Of a stretch of 64,000 bases of DNA, positions 34,189 through 42,452 are shown one piece after another. Positions within the stretch are counted from its first letter, which is position 1. Every line of letters begins with the position of its first letter. The notes under the pieces were generated by a model. That model ran no database searches and had not been told where the DNA came from. It saw only the letters and a program-made list of their open reading frames with translations. The position numbers and the translations under genes were made by a program. This DNA is from Bin87 sp965203985 (GTDB taxonomy: Bacteria > Chloroflexota > Dehalococcoidia > Lucifugimonadales > UBA3495). Location: assembly GCA_965203985.1 (NCBI GenBank), contig CBDBDS010000003.1, forward strand, positions 387,427-451,426, written 5' to 3'.

Positions 34189-35163
34189 TCAGCGTGCTCC
34201 GGCCAGGTTGTCGTCATCTTCGGGGCCGGGCAGGTCAAATTGGCCGAGGATGTCGGCTAGCGTCCCTTCGATGCTCGGGTCGAGCTCGACCGGTTCCTCG
34301 AAGGGCTGGAACTGGTAGTCGTTGCGGACCCGATCGATATAGCGTCGCGCCTCCTCGTTCCGCTGGGCAACCCGGTCCAGTGATTCCAGGAGGCGCGTCG
34401 CCTCCTCTTCGTACCGGGGCCTCAGGTCAGACAGATCGATGTCCAACGAATACAGGGCGCGCAGCCGGCGCATGATGTCGTAGAAAGCCCGGTGATCCGT
34501 GGTGATGCCCAACTGGCCGCCGCCGCTCCCGCTGAACGGGAACATGGGCGCCATGGCCCCAACCCGCACCATCTCGACGTCAGGATGCTGGTAATGGGCG
34601 ACACTGACCAAAGCCATGCCCACAGTAGGCCCCTGCCGCTGCTGGGAACCATAGCTGGAGAACAGCATCCCGTGCTGGCGCAACTCTTCCGCCATCGACG
34701 CCTTGCTGTACACGCACGACACCCGGCGTTCCAGTTCGGGCGGCGCCGGCCCGTTGTAACCCTCGACCGCGGCGATCTTTGGGTTGCCCAACGCCGCCGC
34801 CGCCTCGAAAAAGGCGTCTCCGTACAGGTCGATCCGATACCAGGGTTCGACCCCCAGGAAGATGACCACGCCGTCTCCGGCGTCCCAGAACCCGTTGTCC
34901 CAGCGCATGGGACGGCTGGGGAGACCGTCGTCAAAGGCTGCCCTCGGCCGGTACAGGTCGTGAGTGCCCGCGATCTGGAAGGGGAAGCACATCCTGGAGA
35001 TCTCTTCGGTCATCTGGCCGATGCGTCGAGCCGACAGCTTGTCGATCAGCCAGCGGGGCATACCGCTGGAGATGTTGCCGCCGTCGGACCACTGCCGCCT
35101 CCAGCCGGCGATCAGCACCCGCGTCTGCGGGGTCTCGTCCAGGGCGATGAGCGGCTCGGCCAT
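34189..35163 (-). CDS. PAC2-family protein
   Basis: 324-residue PAC2-family protein, related to proteasome-assembly chaperones but found widely in Actinobacteria and Chloroflexota without proteasome link. Seen in order: VLIAGWRRQWSDGGNISSGMPRWLIDKL, a PFQIAGTHDLYRPRAAFDDG segment, GVEPWYRIDLYGDAFFEAAAALG and a C-terminal Glu-rich helix. It is the last gene of the GMC/Grx-DinB group on this strand (21 nt gap). Confidence 0.72.
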   Translation of the reverse strand: MAEPLIALDETPQTRVLIAGWRRQWSDGGNISSGMPRWLIDKLSARRIGQMTEEISRMCFPFQIAGTHDLYRPRAAFDDGLPSRPMRWDNGFWDAGDGVVIFLGVEPWYRIDLYGDAFFEAAAALGNPKIAAVEGYNGPAPPELERRVSCVYSKASMAEELRQHGMLFSSYGSQQRQGPTVGMALVSVAHYQHPDVEMVRVGAMAPMFPFSGSGGGQLGITTDHRAFYDIMRRLRALYSLDIDLSDLRPRYEEEATRLLESLDRVAQRNEEARRYIDRVRNDYQFQPFEEPVELDPSIEGTLADILGQFDLPGPEDDDNLAGAR

Positions 35164-35184
35164 GACTCCCTCCTTGGGCCGATG

Positions 35185-35964
35185 CTAGATCAGCTGGGCC
35201 GGCGTGAAAATGCCATCCATATCCTCGTCTGACGCCGGGGCCTGCGGCGGCTGCCCCAACTGGTCGTCCATGAACCAGTACACCTGCTTGAGATGGTGGG
35301 TGCTGTGGCTCAGGATGATGTTCAGCAGTTCCAGGACGGTGACCTCGCCGCCGTAGTGGGCCGGCACGACGCGATCAAAGCCCTCGGTGTCTCCGCTGTC
35401 GAGAAACTCGGTGATGTCGTCCGCCACCTTGAGCGCGTACGATGCGATGTCGTCGGGCTTGGTCAGGTGAGACACGCTCTCCTTGCAGGCCCGCATATCA
35501 TCGGTATTCATGGATCCCCGGGTGCTGCTGGTGTAGGCCAGTTCCGGGAAGGAAACGATGTGCAGCAGGGTGTCCCGTAGCATTTCCGGTCGCCACTGCA
35601 CGGGCTGGGCAAGCTGCTCCTCGGAAAGCTCGCACGTCGCTCGCGCCGCTGCCTTCAATATCCGCTGGTATTTGTCGGCCAGCCAGGCGGTGCGGCCGGA
35701 CAGGTCGATGGGCGCGTCGTCCAGACCCAGCGCCGGTATCAGCTTCTTGGGGTAGTAGCCGATGATAACCTCGTTGCCATCGATGATGGTTACGGGGGCG
35801 GAGAGTATGCCGCGGGACTTCAGGTCCTCCCGGGCCGGCTCATCGGTCAGCAGGTCGTGGTGTTCATACTGAACACCGTTGGACGCCAGGAATTCTTCCA
35901 GCGTCCTACAGCTGAATCAACCAGGGTTGGTATAGACGTGCACTTCTCGAGTGGTGGTAGTCAT
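35185..35964 (-). CDS. Glutaredoxin-DinB fusion, predicted selenoprotein (UxxC)
   Basis: Two domains in one frame, interrupted only by TGA at 35919-35917. Residues 1-80 are a glutaredoxin (MTTTTREVHVYTNPG then U16-F-S-C19, cis-Pro A56-P57, G69-Y70 near the end of the fold), with UGA as codon 16 exactly at the first Cys of the CxxC site. Residues about 90-259 are a DinB-type four-helix domain with HSTHHLKQVYW. Read as Sec, the protein is 259 residues. A hairpin at 35881-35906 fits a bacterial SECIS. Start ATG 35964 has GGGAGA about 7 nt upstream and lies 28 nt after the GMC stop. Without recoding it would be a nonsense-mutated gene. No sel genes are in the window. Confidence 0.75.
35881..35906 (-). 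promoter_or_regulatory. Candidate bacterial SECIS hairpin
   Basis: Ten nt after UGA, minus strand: lower stem GGACGC/GCGUCC (6 bp), an internal bulge of U on the 5' side and UG on the 3' side, an upper stem GGAA/UUCC (4 bp) and apical loop GAA. The loop starts 22 nt after UGA, within the 16-37 nt window of bacterial SECIS elements, and its first base is G as required. I derived the pairing by eye; a folding program should confirm. Confidence 0.55.
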
Positions 35965-35992
35965 CAGATTTTCTCCCGAAACCAGACGGTGT

Positions 35993-37531
35993 CTATTCGC
36001 CGGAGCGGAACCAATCGGACTTGCGCTCGGCAATCATGATGGTGGTGCAGTTGGTGTTGGCGCGGATGCAGTCGGGCATCACCGAGGCGTCGGCGACGTG
36101 GAGGCTTTCCAATCCATGCACACGGCAGTGTTGATCGACCACCGCCATGGGATCGTCGGCCCGACCAATTTTGCAGGTGCCGGAGATGTGCTGGGAGGTG
36201 CTCACGACGCGCTTCAGCCAGTCGTTCAGCGCCTCGTCGCTCTCCAGGTCCGCTGGCAACGGGTCCAGCAACTCGTCGGCGATGTCCCGGTAGTGGTCGC
36301 TTTCCAGCAGGTTGACGCACACTCGGACGGCCTCACGCATCCGTGACAAGTCGAACTCCTCCTGGAAGTAGTTGTAATTCAACGCCGGCTGATCATGTGG
36401 GTCGGTGCTCGCCAGCCGCAACTGACCGGATCCGATTGCCAATTCCAGGATGCAGGTGAAGCGGATGCCCTCGGCCTCCAGCGGGTCGCCGGCGATGGGC
36501 GACGAGAAGGACGACTGCATAATCTGGATGTCGTTGCGGAGGTGGCTGCCTGAGGCGGTATAGCGGAGGCACACCTGGGTTCTGGGGGCCGATGGGTCCA
36601 GCGGGAAGTCATCCTTGACCTTGACCGGGACGCGGATGTTGGGGTGGTCGCGCAGGTTCTGCCCGACGCCCGGAAGTTCATGCACCACGGGGATACCCAT
36701 CTCCCCCAGGTGGTCGGCCGGTCCAACGCCCGACAACAGGAGCAACTGGGGCGACGCGATCGCGCCGGAGCTCAGGATGATGTCGTTGGCTTCGGCCGTG
36801 AACACCTCGCCACCACTTTCCACCTCTACGCCCACCGCTTTCTTGCCCTCGAAAAGGATCCGCCGGCAGCTGACGTTAGGGCGAATGGTCAGGTTCAGGC
36901 GGTGCCTGGCCTCGCGCAGGTAGGTGATCGACGTGCTCATGCGGACGCCGTTGGGGTTGTTCATGGGGACGGGGCCGACGCCACCGGACTCCGGGTGATT
37001 CATGTCGGGGTCGTGGGGATGGCCCGCGTCGCGGCAAGCGTTCCAGAAGGCGACCTGTGCCGGCAGCCAGTCTTCTTGGCGGTGGCGCCGCACCGGAATG
37101 GGCCCGGTGTTGCCGTGGAAGTCGTCGCTGATGTCAACGTCGGTTTCCATCTTCCGGAAATAGGGTAGGCAATCGGTGAACTTCCACTCGTCGTTGCCCA
37201 GGGCCGCCCAGGCGTCGTAGTCCTCGGGCACACCGCGCAGCAAAACCTGCCCGTTGATAGCCGACGAGCCGCCGACCACCTTGCCGCGTGGCACGGGCAT
37301 CGGGTTGGCCTGGCCAGGGTTCTGCGCCCAGAAGGTCCAGTTGTGCGGCGCGTCCACCGCCGAGGCGGTCTGGTCGTAGCCATACTTCAGGTCGTCCGGA
37401 TAGAGGTCAAAGTCGGGATAATCCGGCCCGGCTTCGAGCAGGAGTACCGAGCGGTCGGGGTCTTCGGTCAGCCTCGCCGCCATGGTGCAGCCGGCGGAAC
37501 CCGCCCCGATTATGATTACGTCGTACTTCAT
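35993..37531 (-). CDS. GMC-family FAD oxidoreductase
   Basis: 512-residue glucose-methanol-choline oxidoreductase (choline-dehydrogenase-like). The FAD motif is DVIIIGAGSAGCTMAARLTEDP at the N-terminus, the GMC signature GKVVGGSSAINGQVLLRG follows, and the active-site His is in TSQHISGTCKIG, with Asn in RANTNCTTIMIAE. It oxidises an alcohol group; the substrate is unknown. Start ATG 37531. It heads an apparent operon with the Grx-DinB selenoprotein and the PAC2 gene. Confidence 0.92.
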   Translation of the reverse strand: MKYDVIIIGAGSAGCTMAARLTEDPDRSVLLLEAGPDYPDFDLYPDDLKYGYDQTASAVDAPHNWTFWAQNPGQANPMPVPRGKVVGGSSAINGQVLLRGVPEDYDAWAALGNDEWKFTDCLPYFRKMETDVDISDDFHGNTGPIPVRRHRQEDWLPAQVAFWNACRDAGHPHDPDMNHPESGGVGPVPMNNPNGVRMSTSITYLREARHRLNLTIRPNVSCRRILFEGKKAVGVEVESGGEVFTAEANDIILSSGAIASPQLLLLSGVGPADHLGEMGIPVVHELPGVGQNLRDHPNIRVPVKVKDDFPLDPSAPRTQVCLRYTASGSHLRNDIQIMQSSFSSPIAGDPLEAEGIRFTCILELAIGSGQLRLASTDPHDQPALNYNYFQEEFDLSRMREAVRVCVNLLESDHYRDIADELLDPLPADLESDEALNDWLKRVVSTSQHISGTCKIGRADDPMAVVDQHCRVHGLESLHVADASVMPDCIRANTNCTTIMIAERKSDWFRSGE

Positions 37532-37647
37532 CGCGTCCCGCCTCCTGGTAAACGCTTTTGGATCGTTGCTTGAGGCGGATTATCGCCCGTATCGCCGCCG
37601 CCGGCAAGGGCTAGGCAGCGCTCATCCATACCCAGTTCCACGTGAAC

Positions 37648-37734
37648 CGTCATTGCGAGCGAAGCGTGGCAACCTCGTTAGGGCAAGGCATCTTTTTCAG
37701 CAACGAGATCGCCACGCCGCGGTTCGCGATGACA
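37648..37734. repeat. Imperfect inverted repeat of CGTCATTGCGAG type
   Basis: Left arm CGTCATTGCGAGCGAAGCGT (37648-37667) and right arm around GCGGTTCGCGATGAC (37719-37733) are near-complementary, with a second pairing CAACCTCGTT/CAACGAGATCG. It is the well-known CGTCATTGCGAGCG interspersed element of many bacterial genomes and fills most of the 320-nt gap between the GMC and GYD genes. It can form a long imperfect hairpin. No gene was recognised in the gap. Confidence 0.65.
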
Positions 37735-37854
37735 AACTGGGGACGCGTGAGCGGGGCAGCGCCGGACGCCGCGCACCTTTGTGATAGACTACCCACCGAT
37801 TTTGAGGTTAAGGCCTCTATTGGCGCATACTATCGACAAAGCAGAGGTGGCCCC

Positions 37855-38175
37855 ATGCCCAAATATCTCTTGCAAGCCAACTATACCACCGAGGGTTTCC
37901 AAGGATTGCTGAAAGAGGGAGGAACCTCACGCCGCCAGGTTTTTGAAGACCTGGCGAGAGAGCAGGGCGGCGCATTGGAGTCTTTCTACTACGCTCTCGG
38001 CGGGGCCGATCTTTACATGACCTTCGACCTCCCGGACACGGCGACCGCCGCCGCGGTGTCCATGACCATAGGCGCCGGCGGCGCACTCAACATCACGACC
38101 GTCCAGTTGATAACTCCCGAAGAAATCGACGCGGCTTGCGGCAAGACGGTAACGTACCGTGCCCCCGGAGCCTAG
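37855..38175 (+). CDS. GYD-domain protein
   Basis: 106-residue GYD-family protein. MPKYLLQANYTTEGFQGLLKEGGTSRRQVFEDLAREQGGALESFYYALGGADLYMTFDLPD covers the conserved beta-alpha-beta part with the G-x-Y/D pattern (GGADLYMTF). The start at 37855 follows an AGAGGTGG-type ribosome site. These small ferredoxin-like-fold proteins often occur near oxidoreductases; the function is unknown. Confidence 0.78.
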   Translation: MPKYLLQANYTTEGFQGLLKEGGTSRRQVFEDLAREQGGALESFYYALGGADLYMTFDLPDTATAAAVSMTIGAGGALNITTVQLITPEEIDAACGKTVTYRAPGA

Positions 38176-38226
38176 GCTTCTCCGCAAAATTGGAACGCCG
38201 CCTGGTTCGACATGGCCTAGGGCGTC

Positions 38227-38709
38227 ATGACACCAGCAACACGCTCCGCAAAGATCTCCACCTTCGGTTCGGCCTATGAAACGCTCATAGCCGGGTTGCG
38301 GGAGTTCCCCAAGGAAATGTGGGGCTTCCGCGACGAACATGGCTGCTGGAGCATCCACGAGCACGTGGTCCATATCGCCGATAGCGAGGCCAACAGCTAC
38401 ATTCGTTGCCGCCGGTTGATTGCCGAGCCGGGGAAACCCCTGATGGCATACGATGAAAACGGCTGGGCCAGCGCCTTGGGCTATGCCGGCCGTTCCGTGG
38501 AGGGCGCTCTGGAACTTTTCCGTATCCTGCGGCAACAAACTTACGACCTCATAAAGACCTTGCCGGAATCGGCCTGGGCCAACACCTGCTAACACCCCGA
38601 GAACGGGGACATGACGTTGGACGACTGGCTGGACGTGTACGCTGTCCACATCCCGGAGCACCTGCAGTACATGCGGGAAAATTACGACTCCTGGCTCTCC
38701 TCCCGTTAG
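38227..38709 (+). pseudogene. DinB-family gene with internal TAA
   Basis: A 160-residue DinB frame interrupted at codon 122 (TAA at 38590-38592). The frame continues past it: HPENGDMTLDDWLDVYAVHIPEHLQYMRENYDSWL, the typical end of the family, to a stop at 38709. TAC or TAT (Tyr) to TAA would be a single change. TAA cannot encode Sec or Pyl, so this is a nonsense mutation or a sequencing error. The intact N-terminal part has HEHVVHIADSEANSY. Confidence 0.75.
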
Positions 38710-38878
38710 GTTCCCGGATAGTTGTCCACGCTTCCCGGGACGTTAGCCAACCCGTTTCGATTGCGTTATACTGCCGCCAAGACTCGGCTCACGCCCCGGG
38801 ACGGTTTTTCGTACCCATCCCGACGGTGAATGACCGGAAGCGGGCGACCCCGCCATTTCGCAGCAGAGGAGATTTGCC

Positions 38879-40063
38879 ATGCAGTTCGGCTTGCTTTACG
38901 AATGCCAGCGCCCGTTCCAGGGCACCGAGATCGACTGGAACGCGCTTTACAAGGAAACCCTCGAACAGTGCGAGTTGGCCGACCAGGTGGGCTTCGACAA
39001 CCTCTGGTTTGTGGAACACCACTTCCTGACCGGCTTCTCCGGTTCCCCCTCGCAGGACGCCATGTTCGGCGCCCTGAGCCGGATCACCAAGCAGATTCGC
39101 ATCGGCTACGGCGTGTGTATCCTGCCTTACCATCATCCGGTTCGCGTGGCCGAGCGTGTGGCGCTGCTGGACCAGTTGACCGACGGCCGCATCGAGGTGG
39201 GAACGGGCCGCTCCAACGCCTACGAGCAGACCGGCCTGGGCATTGACCCGCGGGAGACCCGCAACCTCTGGAACGAATCCATCAGCATGCTGCCCAAGAT
39301 CTGGACCTCGGACGAGTATGAGTACGAGGGAGAGAACTGGAGCGTGCCCAAGCGCCGCGTGCTGCCCAAGCCCTACCAGCAGCCGCACCCGCGCCTCTAT
39401 CTGGCTTGCACCTCCGAGGACAGCTTCCGCCTGGCCGCCCAGAAGGGCATCGGTGTACTGTCGTCGGCTTCCTATGCCGTCGAGGTGTTGAAAGAGAAGG
39501 TGCAGATCTACCGCGACGCCCTCAAGGACTGCGAGCCGGTGGGTGAGTTCGTCACCGAGTTCTGGGGCAACAACGTTCACGGCTTCTGTGACGACGATGA
39601 CGATTACGCCAAGGAACTGGCAGCGGAGTCGATGAAGACCTTCTTCGGGCCGGACAAGCCTTACATCGCGGGTCGCATCGGCGCCTACGAGGAGTTGCTT
39701 GAAGCCTGGGGCGGCGTTCCCGAGCACCTGTCCGCCGACTTCAGCCGCTGGCTCCGTCAGTCCGACGAGGAACACCAGCAGTTGGCGCAGGACGTTGGCC
39801 TTTCGCTGGATGCCGGACCCGGCGCCGCGCGGGCGGCTATCGCCCAGCTGGACGGCAAGACCCTGTCCGACCGCGGCGTCATCATCGCCGGCAACCCCGA
39901 GTCGTGCATCAAGACCTGCCAGATGTACGAGGACATCGGCGTCGACCAGGTCATGCTGATCATGCAGACCGAGACCATCCCCCACGAGAAGGTGATGGCC
40001 TCCATCGAAAAGTTCGGCAAGGAAGTCATTCCGCACTTCCGGAACGGCAACGGCGCAAAGTAG
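38879..40063 (+). CDS. LLM-class flavin-dependent oxidoreductase
   Basis: 394-residue bacterial luciferase-like monooxygenase, using reduced flavin supplied by a reductase. Family marks are ADQVGFDNLWFVEHHFLTGFSGSP, QIRIGYGVCILPYHHPVRVAERVALLDQLTDGRIEVGTGRSNAYEQ and a C-terminal EDIGVDQVMLIMQ. AGAGGAG about 8 nt before the ATG. The oxidised substrate is unknown. SAR202-type Chloroflexota are rich in such enzymes, according to published genomic work as I recall it. Confidence 0.9.
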   Translation: MQFGLLYECQRPFQGTEIDWNALYKETLEQCELADQVGFDNLWFVEHHFLTGFSGSPSQDAMFGALSRITKQIRIGYGVCILPYHHPVRVAERVALLDQLTDGRIEVGTGRSNAYEQTGLGIDPRETRNLWNESISMLPKIWTSDEYEYEGENWSVPKRRVLPKPYQQPHPRLYLACTSEDSFRLAAQKGIGVLSSASYAVEVLKEKVQIYRDALKDCEPVGEFVTEFWGNNVHGFCDDDDDYAKELAAESMKTFFGPDKPYIAGRIGAYEELLEAWGGVPEHLSADFSRWLRQSDEEHQQLAQDVGLSLDAGPGAARAAIAQLDGKTLSDRGVIIAGNPESCIKTCQMYEDIGVDQVMLIMQTETIPHEKVMASIEKFGKEVIPHFRNGNGAK

Positions 40064-40087
40064 TCCGAATCACATGGGCTGACCGCG

Positions 40088-40121
40088 TAGGGGCGAATCA
40101 CCATTCGCCCCTACCTTTTTT
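40088..40121 (+). terminator. Terminator between the two LLM genes
   Basis: Perfect 11-bp stem TAGGGGCGAAT/ATTCGCCCCTA with loop CACC, then CC and six T residues. It follows the first LLM stop by 24 nt and separates the two LLM genes. It shares AGGGGCG...CGCCCCT arms with the other hairpins. Confidence 0.75.
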
Positions 40122-40131
40122 GGTTGGACTA

Positions 40132-41094
40132 ATGACCACTCCGCCTGCTGACCCGCCCGTCAAATTCAACGTGCGGGTCAACCAGTACCGTTACTCCTAC
40201 GAAGACCTGCTCCGTATCTGGCAGGAAGCGGACCGGCTGGGCTACTATTCCGCCAGCCTGTTTGACCTGCTCACCGTGGACGCGCTGGAATGCTGGACGA
40301 CGCTGACCGCGCTGTTGGCCCAGACCCAACGCATCCGCGCCGTGCCCATGGTGCTGGCCAACCCGTACCGGCATCCGGTGCTGACGGCGAAGATGGTGGC
40401 AACCCTGGATGTGATCAGCGGCGGCCGGATCACCCTGGGGATCGGAGCCGGCGGAAGTCGCAGCGACACCACCCACAGCGGCCTGCCGTTCCCATCCACG
40501 CGGGAACGCTGCGAGATGCTGGAGGAGGCCATTACGATAATGCGCCGCCTGTGGACCGAGCCCTCGGTCGATTTCAACGGAGGGCGTTATCAGGTCGCGG
40601 ACGCGTCCGTTGAACCCAAGCCAATGCAACAACCGACGCCGCCGGTTCTGGTGGGTGGCCACGGCCCGCGTTATGTCCTTCCCACCATCGGGCGGACAGC
40701 CGACATCAGCAACGTGGGTTCCAACGACACCATAGAGCAACACCGCCGGTACGCCGGCATCATCCGCCAGGCCGCCGAGACCGCGGGGCGAGATCCCGCA
40801 GCCATCGAATTCACCCACAACGCCGACTGCGTCATCGCGCCCACGCAACGCGAATATGACCGGCTCGTGGCCCGTCTTGCGGAAGATTCGGGGATGACCG
40901 CCACCGCGTACCAGACGGATCGCCTGCGCAACACCCTGTCCGGTACGCCCGAGCAAATTTGCGACCGCATCCACGAGTACGTGGATTACGGCATTCGGTA
41001 CTTCTTCCTCGTCTTCCCCAACCCAGCGCCATCGGAGAAGCTTGCCCTCTTCGCCGGAGAGGTAATGGGCCGGTTCGGCTCTCCGCCGATTTAG
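40132..41094 (+). CDS. LLM-class flavin-dependent oxidoreductase, second gene
   Basis: 320-residue luciferase-like oxidoreductase of a different subgroup (F420-dependent or FMN type): FNVRVNQYRYSYEDLLRIWQEADRLGYYSASLFDLL, ANPYRHPVLTAKMVATLDVISGGRITLGIGAGGSRSD. The start at 40132 (MTTPPADPP) is used; the longer frame from 39904 lies inside the previous gene. Its stop overlaps the convergent MFS stop (TAG/TTA, 41091-41094). Confidence 0.88.
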   Translation: MTTPPADPPVKFNVRVNQYRYSYEDLLRIWQEADRLGYYSASLFDLLTVDALECWTTLTALLAQTQRIRAVPMVLANPYRHPVLTAKMVATLDVISGGRITLGIGAGGSRSDTTHSGLPFPSTRERCEMLEEAITIMRRLWTEPSVDFNGGRYQVADASVEPKPMQQPTPPVLVGGHGPRYVLPTIGRTADISNVGSNDTIEQHRRYAGIIRQAAETAGRDPAAIEFTHNADCVIAPTQREYDRLVARLAEDSGMTATAYQTDRLRNTLSGTPEQICDRIHEYVDYGIRYFFLVFPNPAPSEKLALFAGEVMGRFGSPPI

Positions 41095-42383
41095 CCGTCA
41101 GTGGTGGTCGCAAGCCGCGATGGGGCCGGCTTCGGATCACCCAGTTTCCAGTAGGCTGCGACACCGGCCGCCGTCGGTACCAGCGCCGCGGCCAGCGTCC
41201 ATGAGGGGTTGCTCGGCAGATCCGGATATGTCATCCAGGAACTAATCGCGGGCGGCAGGCCGAATACGACGCCCTGGAAGGCTACGGTCAGCAGCCCCTG
41301 GGTTCCCAACAGCGTGGCGAAGCGCTGTCTCCCGAAATACTCTCCCAGCACTGAAATGCCCAGGGCAATGGTGCCACCGTGCCCGGCGCCCAACGCCGCT
41401 ATCCCGGCGAAAAACCACCCCGGACCGTTCGCCACCAGGATTACGGCGAGGCCGACCAATTGCAGCGCAGCGAGCGCCAACAGCGCGGTACGCAGCCCCA
41501 CCCGCATGCTCAGCGCCGCTCCGATCAGGATGCACACTACCGAAAAGATCTCGTGAACGTCCGAGAACATCCGATACGATCTTTCCATCTGAAACCGGGG
41601 GCCGGCCAGTTGGTACACTTGCGCCATGACCAGTTGGTCCGCTCCCGCGAGGAAGGCCCCCGCCAACGCCAGCAGCCAGAACTCCCGGGTCTTGACCGCT
41701 TCCTTCCAACCGTAGTCCACCGATGGGTAGCCGTCGTTCCAGTTGATTGTGCCCGAACCCGCGGGTTGGTGGGCTTCTGCCGTCCTCGCCGGCGTAGCGA
41801 GTGGTCTGACGAAAATGAGCGCTAATGGCAACCCCACACCGATTACCAGCAGCCCGAAGGCCATGTTCGTGAACGTATTCCCTGGGATCGCGGTCGTCCG
41901 TAATAGCAGCAGATTGAGCGCAGACACCGCGAACAGCGTCACGGCAATTGCCAGCGTCCTCCTGTGGTAGAACCAGTGGTTGATGGACGCCATCACCGGC
42001 AACTTGGTGCCGACCAGTATGCCGAGAGTCAACAGCGGGTACAGTGCCAGCGGCACTATGCTGACCGGCAGGGCTGCCGCCGCGATGGACACCAGACCGC
42101 ACAGCGACAGTCCCGCCACTATCATGCGGCGCGGGCCGAACCGGTCCACAGCCAAGCCGGCGAAAGGCACGAGAACGCCGCTTCCCAGTCCAACGGATGT
42201 GATTGTCCATATCGGGTTTATTCCCGAGGCTTCCAGGGGCCTCCAGAACAGCGCCGCCGTGTAACCGATGCGCAGGGCATCCCCGGGCAACAGCACGATG
42301 ACGATGCCAGCGGCAACCAGCCACCAGCCGTAATGGGCATCGACGGATGCTTTGGCGTTGATCAGCCCCGATCTGATGCCCAT
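41091..42383 (-). CDS. MFS transporter
   Basis: 430-residue major facilitator with 12 predicted helices, similar in layout to monocarboxylate/drug exporters (YGWWLVAAGIVIVLL, FAGLAVDRFGPRRMIVAGLSLCG). The next MFS on the same strand shares the opening YGWWL...; the two are paralogues in one cluster. It overlaps the convergent LLM stop by four bases. Confidence 0.85.
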   Translation of the reverse strand: MGIRSGLINAKASVDAHYGWWLVAAGIVIVLLPGDALRIGYTAALFWRPLEASGINPIWTITSVGLGSGVLVPFAGLAVDRFGPRRMIVAGLSLCGLVSIAAAALPVSIVPLALYPLLTLGILVGTKLPVMASINHWFYHRRTLAIAVTLFAVSALNLLLLRTTAIPGNTFTNMAFGLLVIGVGLPLALIFVRPLATPARTAEAHQPAGSGTINWNDGYPSVDYGWKEAVKTREFWLLALAGAFLAGADQLVMAQVYQLAGPRFQMERSYRMFSDVHEIFSVVCILIGAALSMRVGLRTALLALAALQLVGLAVILVANGPGWFFAGIAALGAGHGGTIALGISVLGEYFGRQRFATLLGTQGLLTVAFQGVVFGLPPAISSWMTYPDLPSNPSWTLAAALVPTAAGVAAYWKLGDPKPAPSRLATTTDG

Positions 42384-42452
42384 CTAACGAGGCCGCGTCG
42401 GTTGAGCACTAGGACCAGGGATAAGCCACCCTGGAAGCCGCACCCAAGGGCG

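Noticed and set aside
35185..35658. Short DinB-only gene starting at TTG 35658
   Set aside because: The upstream glutaredoxin codons continue in frame to ATG 35964 with a ribosome site, so this is only the part after the UGA.
38590..38592. TAA read as a recoded amino acid
   Set aside because: Sec uses UGA and Pyl uses UAG; TAA is a true stop or an error.
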